Shown: positions 7,047-14,961, counted from the first letter of the stretch. The stretch: DNA of 17,907 nt from Bacteroidales bacterium GP2 (GCA_001701115.1 DAAJ01000076.1:1-17907), one strand, 5' to 3'. The notes: generated by a model from the letters alone, not told the origin. Numbers and translations: made by a program.

Positions 7047-7053
7047 CAACCGC

Positions 7054-7148
7054 GACAAAGGGGTGCCGAGGCATTGATCGGATCTATGCTTATGGCTGAG
7101 ATGAGACCCTTCGAACCTGATCCGGTTAGCACCGGCGAAGGAATTGTC
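7054..7148 (+). ncRNA. TPP riboswitch (THI element)
   Basis: All core parts of the thiamine pyrophosphate aptamer are present in order: the closing helix GACAA/TTGTC (7054-7058 with 7144-7148), GGGGTGCC (7060-7067), the pyrimidine-sensing GCTGAGA (7095-7101) leading into TGAGACCC, ACCTGAT (7115-7121), a CCGGT/ACCGG hairpin (7122-7126 with 7131-7135) and GAAGGAA (7137-7143). It lies directly after a promoter and about 50 bases before thiD. No hairpin with a T-run follows, so control is more likely translational or by alternative pairing than by an intrinsic terminator. It should turn the thi operon down when TPP is plentiful. Confidence 0.97.
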
Positions 7149-7199
7149 ATCTTGCAGGCTTGTACCCGGTGTCGTAGATTTATTACAAAAGTTATAGAT

Positions 7200-8027
7200 A
7201 TGCGACAATATTATCCCGTTCTCACTATCGCCGGGTCTGACTCCTCCGGAGGAGCTGGAATACAGGCAGATATAAAGACCATCTCGGCTATTGGCTGCTA
7301 TGCCATGAGCGCGATAACTGCGATTACCGCGCAGAACACCACTGGAGTTGCTGCCGTGCAAGGCATCGAGCCTGAAATAGTTGCGCAGCAGATTGAAATG
7401 GTTTTTGCAGATATTCCTCCGCTTGCGGTTAAAACTGGTATGCTCTTCAATAAGCCCGTTATTGAGGCAGTGGCATCTGTGCTGTTACGCTCATCTGTCA
7501 GCAAGCTTGTGGTGGATCCTGTCATGGTTTCCACATCAGGCTCACAGCTCATTGAGCCATCTGCTGTCGACACCATGAAATCATTCATCTTCCCACACGC
7601 GCTGCTTGTCACACCCAACTATAAGGAAGCGGAAGTTCTTACCGGAGAGACTGATTTCATTCGCCAGGCTGACGCCCTACATGCAATGGGATGCTCCAAT
7701 GTTGTTATAAAAGGAGGAGATAGCACAGACACCGAGTTCAAGACCGACTTCGTTTCGCTCGACTGTGGGGCGGAAGTCTTTGAAATTCGTGCCGATGCCG
7801 TTAACACAAGGAATACCCACGGCACAGGTTGCACCTTTTCCGCAGCAATCGCCTCATATCTCGCACTCGGCTATACGCTTGCCGACGCTATCAAAAGCGG
7901 CAAACTGTTTGTCACCAGGGCGCTGGAAGCAGGAGCGTATGTCACCTGCGGGCATGGGCATGGACCGGCAAACCATTTCTTCGCGCCACGAAGGCTCAAA
8001 AACTTCAATCCCAAATCACCTAAATAA
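7200..8027 (+). CDS. thiD: Hydroxymethylpyrimidine/phosphomethylpyrimidine kinase
   Basis: ThiD phosphorylates HMP and then HMP-phosphate to HMP-pyrophosphate, the pyrimidine half of thiamine. The protein has 275 residues from the ATG at 7200, a normal length. It begins with the family pattern VLTIAGSDSSGGAGIQAD (residues 7-24), has VDPVMVSTSG near residue 105-114, TPNYKEAEVLTG near 138-149 and the anion-hole motif HGTGCTFSAAI near the C-terminal third. The frame runs open through the riboswitch back to about 7044, but that start would lie in the aptamer, so it is rejected. It is the first gene after the TPP riboswitch and is 11 bases from thiS. A separate thiamine phosphate kinase is not in the window. 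Confidence 0.97.
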   Translation: MRQYYPVLTIAGSDSSGGAGIQADIKTISAIGCYAMSAITAITAQNTTGVAAVQGIEPEIVAQQIEMVFADIPPLAVKTGMLFNKPVIEAVASVLLRSSVSKLVVDPVMVSTSGSQLIEPSAVDTMKSFIFPHALLVTPNYKEAEVLTGETDFIRQADALHAMGCSNVVIKGGDSTDTEFKTDFVSLDCGAEVFEIRADAVNTRNTHGTGCTFSAAIASYLALGYTLADAIKSGKLFVTRALEAGAYVTCGHGHGPANHFFAPRRLKNFNPKSPK

Positions 8028-8038
8028 TATATAGCGGC

Positions 8039-8239
8039 ATGAATATCACCATAAACGGCAAACAATACGAAATTGACGAGTGCGCCACACTTGAAGATGC
8101 ATTGCACAAAGCCGATGTAAAACCAAACGGCATCGCAACAGCGCTAAACAACATTGTTGTTCCGGCTGCGCAGCGTGGCAAGACAGTACTTAAAGATGGC
8201 GATTCTGTAATTGTTATAACGGCATTCTATGGTGGATAA
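8039..8239 (+). CDS. thiS: Sulfur carrier protein ThiS
   Basis: ThiS is the small ubiquitin-like carrier that delivers sulfur, as a C-terminal thiocarboxylate, to the thiazole synthase ThiG. The 66 residues and the ending ITAFYGG, with the required terminal Gly-Gly, are diagnostic, as is the N-terminal ITINGKQYEI beta strand. It overlaps the next gene by 11 bases. The ThiF adenylyltransferase that activates the Gly-Gly tail is not encoded nearby. Confidence 0.95.
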   Translation: MNITINGKQYEIDECATLEDALHKADVKPNGIATALNNIVVPAAQRGKTVLKDGDSVIVITAFYGG

Positions 8240-8825
8240 TCCAATAAGGATCGTTATCACGGGGCAGCAACCGTTTGACAATGAAGCACAGAGGTTGACA
8301 AAACTTCTTGATTCAGGGTGGACATACATTCATCTTCGTTATCCGGACCTCACCCTGCGCGAAGTGCGGAATATCATTGAACGTATCCCGCAGCGCTATC
8401 ATTCCCGGCTTAAGCTGCACGGGCATTTTGAGCTCATAAACGAGTTCAATATTGGAGGATTGCACCTCAACAGGCGTTGTCCGGCTCCACCGGCAAATTA
8501 TTCCGGCACACTTTCCTGCTCCTGCCATTCTGTTGAAGAGGTTGCTGAAGCAGCCGCTACCGGAAAATTTGCCTATGTGACCCTTAGCCCGATATTCCAG
8601 TCAATTTCAAAACCGGGATATGCTCCCCGCATTGATGAAGATGAGTTTTCAAGAGCCGCTGCAATGATGCCTGTGATTGCACTCGGAGGAATTGCACCGC
8701 ACAAGATACCGGATATGGCATTCATGCCTATCGCCGGCTATGCTGTCCTCGGATGTCTCAGCAAAGTCAGTGACTTGGATGAACTTGGGCTCATTACGCA
8801 AGATTTTAAAAATTTTGAACAATAA
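8229..8825 (+). CDS. Divergent ThiE/TenI-like TIM-barrel protein
   Basis: This 198-residue protein has the overall ThiE/TenI superfamily pattern: IHLRYPD (34-40) where ThiE has QLRxK, INEFNIGGLHL (70-80), HSVEEVAEA (100-108), YVTLSPIFQSISKPGY (116-131) and VIALGGI (149-155). Several residues that ThiE uses are changed: the QLRxK lysine is not in place, and the IIDDR motif is replaced by LKLHGHF. That makes it either a TenI-type thiazole tautomerase or a ThiE paralogue with altered chemistry; annotation pipelines would probably call it thiamine phosphate synthase. It sits between thiS and a canonical thiE in the same operon, overlapping thiS by 11 bases, so a role in thiazole formation or salvage is likely. 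The exact reaction is unproven. Confidence 0.8.
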   Translation: MVDNPIRIVITGQQPFDNEAQRLTKLLDSGWTYIHLRYPDLTLREVRNIIERIPQRYHSRLKLHGHFELINEFNIGGLHLNRRCPAPPANYSGTLSCSCHSVEEVAEAAATGKFAYVTLSPIFQSISKPGYAPRIDEDEFSRAAAMMPVIALGGIAPHKIPDMAFMPIAGYAVLGCLSKVSDLDELGLITQDFKNFEQ

Positions 8826-8842
8826 TCAAACACAAAATTTAT

Positions 8843-9460
8843 ATGTTACAGTTTATCACACACCCTTCCGACAAATATTCTATTGCGGAAGAAGCACAGA
8901 TGGCTATCGAAGGAGGATGCCGTTGGATTCAGTTAAGAATGAAAGACGCCTCTGACGAGGAAGTAAAAGCCGTTGCTAACGAAATCATTCCGCTTTGCAA
9001 GGAAAACGACACATTCCTTATCATTGATGACCGCGTGGAGCTTGTTAATGAGCTTCGTGTCAGCGGAGTACATCTTGGAAAGGATGACATGGATCCGCTG
9101 GAAGCACGCGAGCTTCTCGGTCCCCATGCTATAATCGGAGTTACAGCAAACACCGCAGAAGATATTATCCGCTACAAAGGCAAAGACATTGATTACATCG
9201 GCTTAGGACCGGTGCACTACACCACAACCAAAGCAAAGCTGTCACCGGAGCTTGGCATTGAAGGAGTGAAAAAAGTAATTGCCGAAGCAAGGGAGCAAGG
9301 AGTTGAGTTCCCGGTCGTGGCTGTCGGTGGAATCACAGAAAACGACATTGAACCGCTTCTCGCTGCTGGAGTGAACGGTGTGGCTGTCAGCGGAGCTATT
9401 ATTAATGCTGGAGATCCCGTTGAATACACTGCTGGACTTATTAATAAACTACAGAAATGA
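8843..9460 (+). CDS. thiE: Thiamine phosphate synthase
   Basis: ThiE couples HMP-pyrophosphate with thiazole phosphate to give thiamine phosphate, releasing pyrophosphate. The 205-residue protein has all family landmarks: QLRMK at 30-34, IIDDR at 60-64, GVHLGKDD at 75-82, IGVTANT at 98-104, DYIGLGPV then TTTK at 117-130, VAVGGI at 159-164 and NGVAVSGAI at 178-186. It follows the divergent paralogue by 17 bases, and its TGA stop overlaps the thiG start as ATGA. This is the copy expected to carry the true synthase activity. Confidence 0.96.
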   Translation: MLQFITHPSDKYSIAEEAQMAIEGGCRWIQLRMKDASDEEVKAVANEIIPLCKENDTFLIIDDRVELVNELRVSGVHLGKDDMDPLEARELLGPHAIIGVTANTAEDIIRYKGKDIDYIGLGPVHYTTTKAKLSPELGIEGVKKVIAEAREQGVEFPVVAVGGITENDIEPLLAAGVNGVAVSGAIINAGDPVEYTAGLINKLQK

Positions 9461-10239
9461 GCAAAGACATACTCACCATAGGCGGACGCGATTTCACCTC
9501 CCGTCTTTTTGTCGGTACAGGCAAATTCGCCTCAAATAAAAAAATGCTTGAGGCAATACTCGCATCCGGTTCAGAAATGATTACCGTGGCGATGAAGCGC
9601 CTTGACATGGATAATGAAGCAGAGGATGATATGCTCCGCCATATCAACCGCGACCATGTGCAGTTTCTCCCTAACACCTCCGGAGTGCGCGATGCTGCAG
9701 AGGCGGTTATGGCGGCAAGGCTCGCGCGCGAATGCTTTGGCACGGATTTTATCAAATTGGAAATACATCCGGATCCTAAATATCTTCTACCTGACCCTGT
9801 AGAGACCCTGAAAGCTACTGAGATTTTGGCTAAGGAAGGATTCCATGTCCTACCCTACATTCAGGCAGACCCCGTACTTTGCAAGCGCCTTGAAGAGGTC
9901 GGCACAGCGGCTGTCATGCCATTGGGAGCACCTATCGGCACCAATAAAGGCATACGCACCAAAGATTTGGTTGAAATCATCATTGCCGAAAGCCGTGTAC
10001 CTGTAATCATTGACGCAGGGCTTGGGGCGCCGAGCCATGCTGCGGAAGCGCTCGAAATGGGAGCGGATGCGGTGCTGGTTAATACTGCAATTGCCGTTGC
10101 GGCGGATCCTGTTGAAATGGCTGTAGCATTCAAGCTCGCAGTTGAAGCCGGCAGAAAGGCATATCTTGCCGGGCTTGGGGCGGTATCCTCCTCACCTGTG
10201 GCAACAAGTCCACTCACCTCATTTCTTGACAATCTTTGA
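9457..10239 (+). CDS. thiG: Thiazole synthase
   Basis: ThiG builds thiazole phosphate from deoxyxylulose phosphate, dehydroglycine and the sulfur carried by ThiS. The 260 residues match the family length. The segment SRLFVGTGKF (15-24), the Schiff-base lysine Lys100 in FIKLEIHPD (98-106), the following LLPDP, the AAVMPLGAPIG segment in the second half and the VLVNTAIAVA segment near the end are all present. It overlaps thiE by 4 bases and is followed by thiC after 18 bases. The glycine-imine partner is probably supplied by ThiH, since thiH is in this operon and no thiO is seen. Confidence 0.97.
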   Translation: MSKDILTIGGRDFTSRLFVGTGKFASNKKMLEAILASGSEMITVAMKRLDMDNEAEDDMLRHINRDHVQFLPNTSGVRDAAEAVMAARLARECFGTDFIKLEIHPDPKYLLPDPVETLKATEILAKEGFHVLPYIQADPVLCKRLEEVGTAAVMPLGAPIGTNKGIRTKDLVEIIIAESRVPVIIDAGLGAPSHAAEALEMGADAVLVNTAIAVAADPVEMAVAFKLAVEAGRKAYLAGLGAVSSSPVATSPLTSFLDNL

Positions 10240-10257
10240 CTATTTATATATTTTGCT

Positions 10258-11958
10258 ATGACTATTGAGAATATTGACATACACAGCTATCCTGGCTCTG
10301 AAAAAGTCTATATGCGCGGCAACATTCATCCTGTCCGGGTTGCAATGCGCAAAGTAAACCTCACTCCTACCGTAAAAATCGTCGGTGACAAAAAAATAAC
10401 ACGCGAAAACGACCCGGTTTACATTTACGACACAAGCGGGGTATACACCGACCCTGCTGTCAGGATTGATATAAACGCTGGCATACCTCGCATTCGCGAA
10501 GAGTGGACCGTAAAGCGGGATGACCTTGAAAAACTGCCGGGAATCACATCCGATTACGGTCGCATGAGGGAGCAGGATAAAAGCCTGGACTCTATCCGTT
10601 TCGCAATTCGCCACACACCTTACAGGGCTAAGGAGGGGAAAGAAATCACCCAGATGGCACTCGCAAAAAAAGGAATTGTCACCCCGGAAATGGAATATGT
10701 GGCTATCCGCGAAAACATGAATGCGGAAGCGCTTGGCATCAAGACCCACATTACCCCTGAATTTGTCCGCGATGAAATTGCCGCAGGCAGGGCTGTGCTC
10801 CCCGCAAACCCGAATCACCCCGAAGCCGAACCCATGATTATTGGGCGCAATTTCCTTGTAAAGCTGAACACCAACATTGGCAACTCTGCCCTCAGCTCAG
10901 GCATTGAGGAGGAAGTCAGCAAAGCCGTATGGAGCTGCTACTGGGGTGGGGACACCCTCATGGACCTTTCCACTGGCGACAATATTCACGAAACGCGCGA
11001 ATGGATTATAAGGAATTGCCCGGTGCCGGTTGGAACCGTCCCGGTTTACCAGGCTCTTGAAAAAGTCAATGGCAAGGTAGAGGATTTGACATGGGAAATA
11101 TACCGTGATACGCTTATTGAGCAGGCTGAGCAGGGCGTGGATTACTTCACTATCCATGCAGGTGCTCTTCGGGCGCATGCCGACATGATTAATGAGCGCC
11201 TTACCGGGATAGTGTCACGCGGAGGCTCTATAATGACCAGCTGGGCAGTTATCCACAATCAGGAAAACTTCCTTTACACCCATTTTGATGAAATTTGCGA
11301 GATTCTGGCAAAATATGACGTTGCTGTATCTCTCGGGGACGGTCTCCGACCCGGTTCTATCCATGATGCCAACGACCGTTCACAGTTCCTTGAGCTTGAT
11401 GTGCTCGGTGAACTCACCGAAATAGCATGGAAACACAACGTGCAGGTGCTTATAGAAGGACCCGGTCATGTGCCGATGCACAAAATCCGTGAAAACATGG
11501 AGAGGCAGATTGAAAAATGCCACGAGGCGCCCTTCTATACGCTCGGACCGCTCACTACCGACATTGCCCCTGGCTACGACCATATCACCTCTGCTATCGG
11601 TGCTGCACAGATAGCTTGGATGGGAACTGCCATGATATGCTATGTAACACCTAAAGAGCATCTGGCACTCCCCAACCTTGAAGATGTCAGGAACGGGGTC
11701 ATTACCTATAAGATTGCGGCGCATGCTGCCGACCTCGCTAAAGGGCATCCCGGAGCGCAGGTGCGTGATGATGCTATGAGCAAGGCGAGGTTTGAGTTCC
11801 GCTGGAAAGACCAGTTCAATCTTTCCCTTGACCCGGCAAGGGCTAAGCAGTACTATGTGGAGAGCCACAAGGATGACGACCATTTCTGCACCATGTGCGG
11901 ACCTAATTTCTGTGCAATGAGGATTTCACAGAAAGTAGCTGACGAATGTGCTAAATAA
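10258..11958 (+). CDS. thiC: Phosphomethylpyrimidine synthase
   Basis: ThiC is a radical-SAM-type enzyme that rearranges aminoimidazole ribotide into HMP-phosphate. The 566 residues correspond to the bacterial form. The C-terminal cluster motif CTMCGPNFC gives Cys544, Cys547 and Cys552 in the CX2CX4C spacing specific to ThiC. Upstream, FTIHAGALRAH, SRGGSIMTSW, LGDGLRPGSIHDA and EGPGHVPMHKI are conserved blocks around the active site. The start at 10258 gives an early SEKVYMRG-type segment typical of the family. The gene lies within the TPP-controlled operon, consistent with feedback control of the committed pyrimidine step. Confidence 0.98.
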   Translation: MTIENIDIHSYPGSEKVYMRGNIHPVRVAMRKVNLTPTVKIVGDKKITRENDPVYIYDTSGVYTDPAVRIDINAGIPRIREEWTVKRDDLEKLPGITSDYGRMREQDKSLDSIRFAIRHTPYRAKEGKEITQMALAKKGIVTPEMEYVAIRENMNAEALGIKTHITPEFVRDEIAAGRAVLPANPNHPEAEPMIIGRNFLVKLNTNIGNSALSSGIEEEVSKAVWSCYWGGDTLMDLSTGDNIHETREWIIRNCPVPVGTVPVYQALEKVNGKVEDLTWEIYRDTLIEQAEQGVDYFTIHAGALRAHADMINERLTGIVSRGGSIMTSWAVIHNQENFLYTHFDEICEILAKYDVAVSLGDGLRPGSIHDANDRSQFLELDVLGELTEIAWKHNVQVLIEGPGHVPMHKIRENMERQIEKCHEAPFYTLGPLTTDIAPGYDHITSAIGAAQIAWMGTAMICYVTPKEHLALPNLEDVRNGVITYKIAAHAADLAKGHPGAQVRDDAMSKARFEFRWKDQFNLSLDPARAKQYYVESHKDDDHFCTMCGPNFCAMRISQKVADECAK

Positions 11959-11967
11959 GGAGGCTGG

Positions 11968-13089
11968 ATGTTTTACGAAGAACTCAAAAAATACAGTTGG
12001 GACGACACTACCCGCGAGATTGCTTCAAAAACCGCTGCCGATGTGGAAAGGGCTCTTGCTAAAGAGCATCTTGACATTAGCGACTTCATGGCATTGATTT
12101 CTCCGGCAGCGGCGGCATATCTTGAACCGATGGCGCAACTCGCCCATAAGTACACGCTTGAGCGTTTCGGGCGCACAATCTCGCTATATATCCCAATGTA
12201 CGTGTCAAATGCCTGCACCAACCATTGCGTGTATTGCGGCTTCAACCATCACAATCCACTCACGAGGGTAACACTGACACTTGACCAGGTGAAAGCCGAA
12301 TGCGAGGCTATACGCAAACTCGGTCCATTTGAAAATCTGCTGATTGTTTCTGGAGAGTTCCCGGCTCTTAATGGAGTGGACTATCTGGAAAAAGTGCTCC
12401 GCACCGCTCGCCCCTATTTCAACAATCTCACAATCGAAGTGATGCCCATGAAGCAACGCGATTATGAGAGGCTTACCCACAGCGGGCTCAATGGTGTTGT
12501 ATGCTTTCAGGAAACCTACAACGAAAAAGCGTATAAATCCTACCACCCGAGGGGCATGAAATCAATATTTGAATGGAGGGTAAACGGGTTCGACAGGATG
12601 GGTGCTGCTGGAGTGCATAAAATCGGCATGGGAGTGCTCATAGGGTTGGAGGACTGGAGGACTGATGTCACAATGATGGCGCGTCACCTCACATACCTGC
12701 GGCGTAACTATTGGAAAACGCGCTACAGCGTAAACTTCCCGAGGATGTGTCCCGCAGAAGGAGGATACTCCCCCAATGTGGTTATGACCGATCGGGAACT
12801 TGCCCAACTGACTATGGCATTCCGGATCTTTGACCACGATGTTGATATTTCCTACTCCACACGCGAGAAACCACAGTTCCGGGCAAACATGATGAAACTT
12901 GGTGTCACATCCATGAGTGCCGGCAGCAAGACCGAGCCGGGGGGATATGTCTCCACTCCGGAAGCGCTTGAACAGTTTGAAGTGTCAGACGACCGCACAC
13001 CGGCGGAAGTGGCGCAGGAAATACGCGACCTTGGATATGAAGCCGTGTGGAAAGATTGGGACAAATCATTTGACGACAACTCATTCTGA
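11968..13089 (+). CDS. thiH: 2-iminoacetate synthase (tyrosine lyase)
   Basis: ThiH is a radical-SAM enzyme that cleaves tyrosine to p-cresol and dehydroglycine for ThiG. The 373 residues fit the family. The cluster motif CTNHCVYCGF gives Cys83, Cys87 and Cys90 (CX3CX2C). The C-terminal region has SAGSKTEPGGY, close to family sequences. Its start follows thiC by 9 bases and has an AAGGAGG Shine-Dalgarno sequence (11957-11963) overlapping the thiC stop codon; such a strong site is uncommon among the other genes here and may boost translation. Use of ThiH rather than ThiO fits an organism that makes thiamine without oxygen. Confidence 0.97.
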   Translation: MFYEELKKYSWDDTTREIASKTAADVERALAKEHLDISDFMALISPAAAAYLEPMAQLAHKYTLERFGRTISLYIPMYVSNACTNHCVYCGFNHHNPLTRVTLTLDQVKAECEAIRKLGPFENLLIVSGEFPALNGVDYLEKVLRTARPYFNNLTIEVMPMKQRDYERLTHSGLNGVVCFQETYNEKAYKSYHPRGMKSIFEWRVNGFDRMGAAGVHKIGMGVLIGLEDWRTDVTMMARHLTYLRRNYWKTRYSVNFPRMCPAEGGYSPNVVMTDRELAQLTMAFRIFDHDVDISYSTREKPQFRANMMKLGVTSMSAGSKTEPGGYVSTPEALEQFEVSDDRTPAEVAQEIRDLGYEAVWKDWDKSFDDNSF

Positions 13090-13107
13090 TTCCACATATC
13101 AATCACC

Positions 13108-13698
13108 ATGCACCCGTCAATTCCAGACATACCTAATATTGTAAACCGTATCCGACGGGATTGGAACGTTGGCGACGAATCTTTTTCCCGGCTGCTGCAA
13201 TGCTTGCATCCGTGCGCATTTCCCAAACGCACGCAGCTTGTCAGAGCCGGGGAAAGATGCCGCAACGCCTATTTCATTGAAAATGGGCTCACCCGCTCAT
13301 TTTGGCTCGTTGAAGGAGAGGAGATAACCACATCTTTTTCCGAAGAAGGAGGCATTGTATTTAGCATGGATGAGGTATATTATAATAAGGAGAGCGAGGA
13401 ATTTGTGGAAACCATGGAGCCGGTGAATGCTTTCCGCATTGCCGTGAAGGATTTGCAGAGACTATGGTCTGAGGATTTGGATTTGGCGAACTGGGGAAGG
13501 GTTATCCATCAGAACGAGTATAGGCGTTTGCATCGCTCCCACAAAGAGAGGCTCACCCTTCCGGCAAAAGAACGCTACATGGAGTTCTGCAAACAGTTCC
13601 CTCATGTCACCCGCAAGGCAAACCTGTCATATATCGCGTCTTACCTCGGCATTACACCTGCCACACTTAGCCGGCTTCGCTCACAAAGCAAGGATTAA
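13108..13698 (+). CDS. Crp/Fnr-family transcriptional regulator
   Basis: The 196-residue protein has the Crp/Fnr layout: an N-terminal cyclic-nucleotide-binding-like beta barrel (about 25-115, with KRTQLVRAGERCRNAYFIENG, 40-60, split here by family strands), a dimer helix (about 117-145) and a C-terminal winged helix with ANLSYIASYLGITPATLSRL at 171-190, the recognition helix being TPATLSRLR. The ligand residues of enterobacterial CRP are not evident, as is common in Bacteroidota members, so the effector is unknown. It follows thiH by only 18 bases with no promoter or terminator in between, so it may be the last gene of the thi operon. A palindrome resembling an FNR/CRP site follows it. Confidence 0.88.
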   Translation: MHPSIPDIPNIVNRIRRDWNVGDESFSRLLQCLHPCAFPKRTQLVRAGERCRNAYFIENGLTRSFWLVEGEEITTSFSEEGGIVFSMDEVYYNKESEEFVETMEPVNAFRIAVKDLQRLWSEDLDLANWGRVIHQNEYRRLHRSHKERLTLPAKERYMEFCKQFPHVTRKANLSYIASYLGITPATLSRLRSQSKD

Positions 13699-13701
13699 AA
13701 A

Positions 13702-13715
13702 TTGACATAGGACAA
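13702..13715. promoter_or_regulatory. FNR/CRP-like palindrome upstream of the acyltransferase
   Basis: TTGACATAGGACAA has the TTGxC-N4-GxCAA form of Crp/Fnr-family sites, with one mismatched pair (fourth position). It is extended by A and T runs to an AAAAATTG/CAATTTTT inverted repeat (13697-13720). Its centre is about 40 bases before the predicted transcription start of the next gene, the usual class II activator position. The AT-only stem could also act as a weak terminator for the upstream operon. Confidence 0.4.
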
Positions 13716-13717
13716 TT

Positions 13718-13745
13718 TTTGGCATCCGCATTATTCATAACTTTG
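13718..13745 (+). promoter_or_regulatory. Promoter for the acyltransferase gene
   Basis: TAACTTTG at 13738-13745 is a perfect -7 box. The only TTTG upstream (13718-13721) is 16 bases away instead of the usual 20, so the -33 element is poor. This is what an activator-dependent promoter might look like, given the palindrome overlapping the -33 region. Confidence 0.6.
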
Positions 13746-13771
13746 CGGAACAAATCCATTTTACCTAAATT

Positions 13772-14932
13772 ATGTCGACCCTGAACCCTGCACAAAACAA
13801 ACCGCGCTACGAGCTCCTTGACGGGCTTCGTGGAGTTGCTGCTATAATGGTTATTCTGTATCATTTCGGTGAAGCCTTCGCCACGAGCCCGGTTGACCAG
13901 AATATAAACCATGGCTATCTTGCTGTGGATTTCTTCTTTGTCCTTTCTGGATTCGTTATCGGTTATGCTTACGATGACCGGTGGAAAAAAGGGCTCACTG
14001 CCGGAGGATTCATTCTACGCCGTATCATCCGCTTGCAACCTATGGTTATAATAGGCGTCCTTCTCGGTGTAATCGCTTTCATAATACAGGGATGCGAAAA
14101 ATGGGATGGCACATCGGTGAGCACCACGGCTATTGTGCTTTCACTCATCCTCGGTCTTTTCATGATACCCTCGCTACCCGGAGCCATTCCCGAAATCAGA
14201 GGAAATGGCGAAATGTTCCCGCTCAACGGTCCAAGCTGGTCATTGTTCTTTGAATATATAGGCAGCATAATATATGCGATTATACTCCACCGCCTTTCAA
14301 AAAATGCGCTCCGCGTAGTAGTAATATGTTGTGGCGCAGTCCTCGCACTCCTGGCGCTCCTCAATGCCTCCGGGGCATTCCATATCGGCATGGGTTGGAG
14401 TTTCGGCGTAGACGGCACTTATGGCAGCGGCATAGGATTTATTGGAGGATTCTTCCGCATGGCATTCTCATTCGGCATCGGTCTGTATATGAGCCGTGGA
14501 TTCAAGCCGATGAAAATACGCGGGGCATTCTGGATATGCACCGCACTGATAGTATCCATGCTCTCAGTACCTTATGTAACATTGACCGGAGAGCCTTCTA
14601 TTCTCAATGCTGTCTACGACCTGCTCTGCACGCTCGTAATATTCCCGCTTGTAGTTTACATTGGCGCATCTGGATTTACTTCTGACGCAACATCTGGCAG
14701 GATTTGTGAGTTTCTTGGAAGCATCTCTTATCCAGTTTACATCATTCATTATCCCGCAATGTACCTCTTCTACTCCTATGTGTGGAAAAACGGTCTCTCC
14801 TTTGACCAGGTACTTCCGGTTTGCGCTGTAATTTTTGTTGGAGTGATACTCCTCGCATGGTTCTTCCTCCGGATATATGACATTCCTGTCCGCCGATGGC
14901 TCACATCCCTCCTCCCAAGGCGCACCCGCTGA
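13772..14932 (+). CDS. Acyltransferase family 3 membrane protein
   Basis: The 386-residue protein opens with RYELLDGLRGVAAIMVILYH, the hallmark N-terminus of acyltransferase family 3 (OafA-like), including the conserved arginine and the histidine of YHF. Around ten hydrophobic segments follow, and FILRRIIRLQPM (about residues 77-88) and NGPSWSLFFEYIGS (about 152-165) are further family landmarks. Such inner-membrane enzymes add acetyl or other acyl groups to sugars of lipopolysaccharide, capsule or peptidoglycan; no neighbouring glycan gene points to the substrate. It starts about 25 bases after a good -7 box and ends in a terminator that overlaps its stop codon. Confidence 0.9.
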   Translation: MSTLNPAQNKPRYELLDGLRGVAAIMVILYHFGEAFATSPVDQNINHGYLAVDFFFVLSGFVIGYAYDDRWKKGLTAGGFILRRIIRLQPMVIIGVLLGVIAFIIQGCEKWDGTSVSTTAIVLSLILGLFMIPSLPGAIPEIRGNGEMFPLNGPSWSLFFEYIGSIIYAIILHRLSKNALRVVVICCGAVLALLALLNASGAFHIGMGWSFGVDGTYGSGIGFIGGFFRMAFSFGIGLYMSRGFKPMKIRGAFWICTALIVSMLSVPYVTLTGEPSILNAVYDLLCTLVIFPLVVYIGASGFTSDATSGRICEFLGSISYPVYIIHYPAMYLFYSYVWKNGLSFDQVLPVCAVIFVGVILLAWFFLRIYDIPVRRWLTSLLPRRTR

Positions 14933-14961
14933 ACGAGTGCCACTGTCAGCAGGCTTTTTTT
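14928..14961 (+). terminator. Intrinsic terminator after the acyltransferase
   Basis: GCTGA (14928-14932) pairs with TCAGC (14946-14950), with an inner AGT/ACT pairing around GCC, followed by AGGC and seven T (14955-14961). The 5' arm overlaps the stop codon of the acyltransferase gene. Confidence 0.65.

Noticed and set aside
7044..7199. In-frame upstream extension of thiD through the riboswitch.
   Set aside because: The extension would be encoded by the TPP aptamer and its promoter; ThiD homologues begin near VLTIAGSD, matching the ATG at 7200.
10240..10818. Long open frame of 192 codons on the minus strand, antisense to the start of thiC.
   Set aside because: It lies wholly opposite a strongly conserved ThiC sequence, has no promoter or recognisable domain, and such shadow frames are expected with this codon usage.
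13697..13720. AAAAATTG/CAATTTTT inverted repeat as a dedicated terminator for the thi operon.
   Set aside because: The stem is almost only A-T pairs and weak, and its position over a promoter fits an operator better; a minor terminator role is not excluded.
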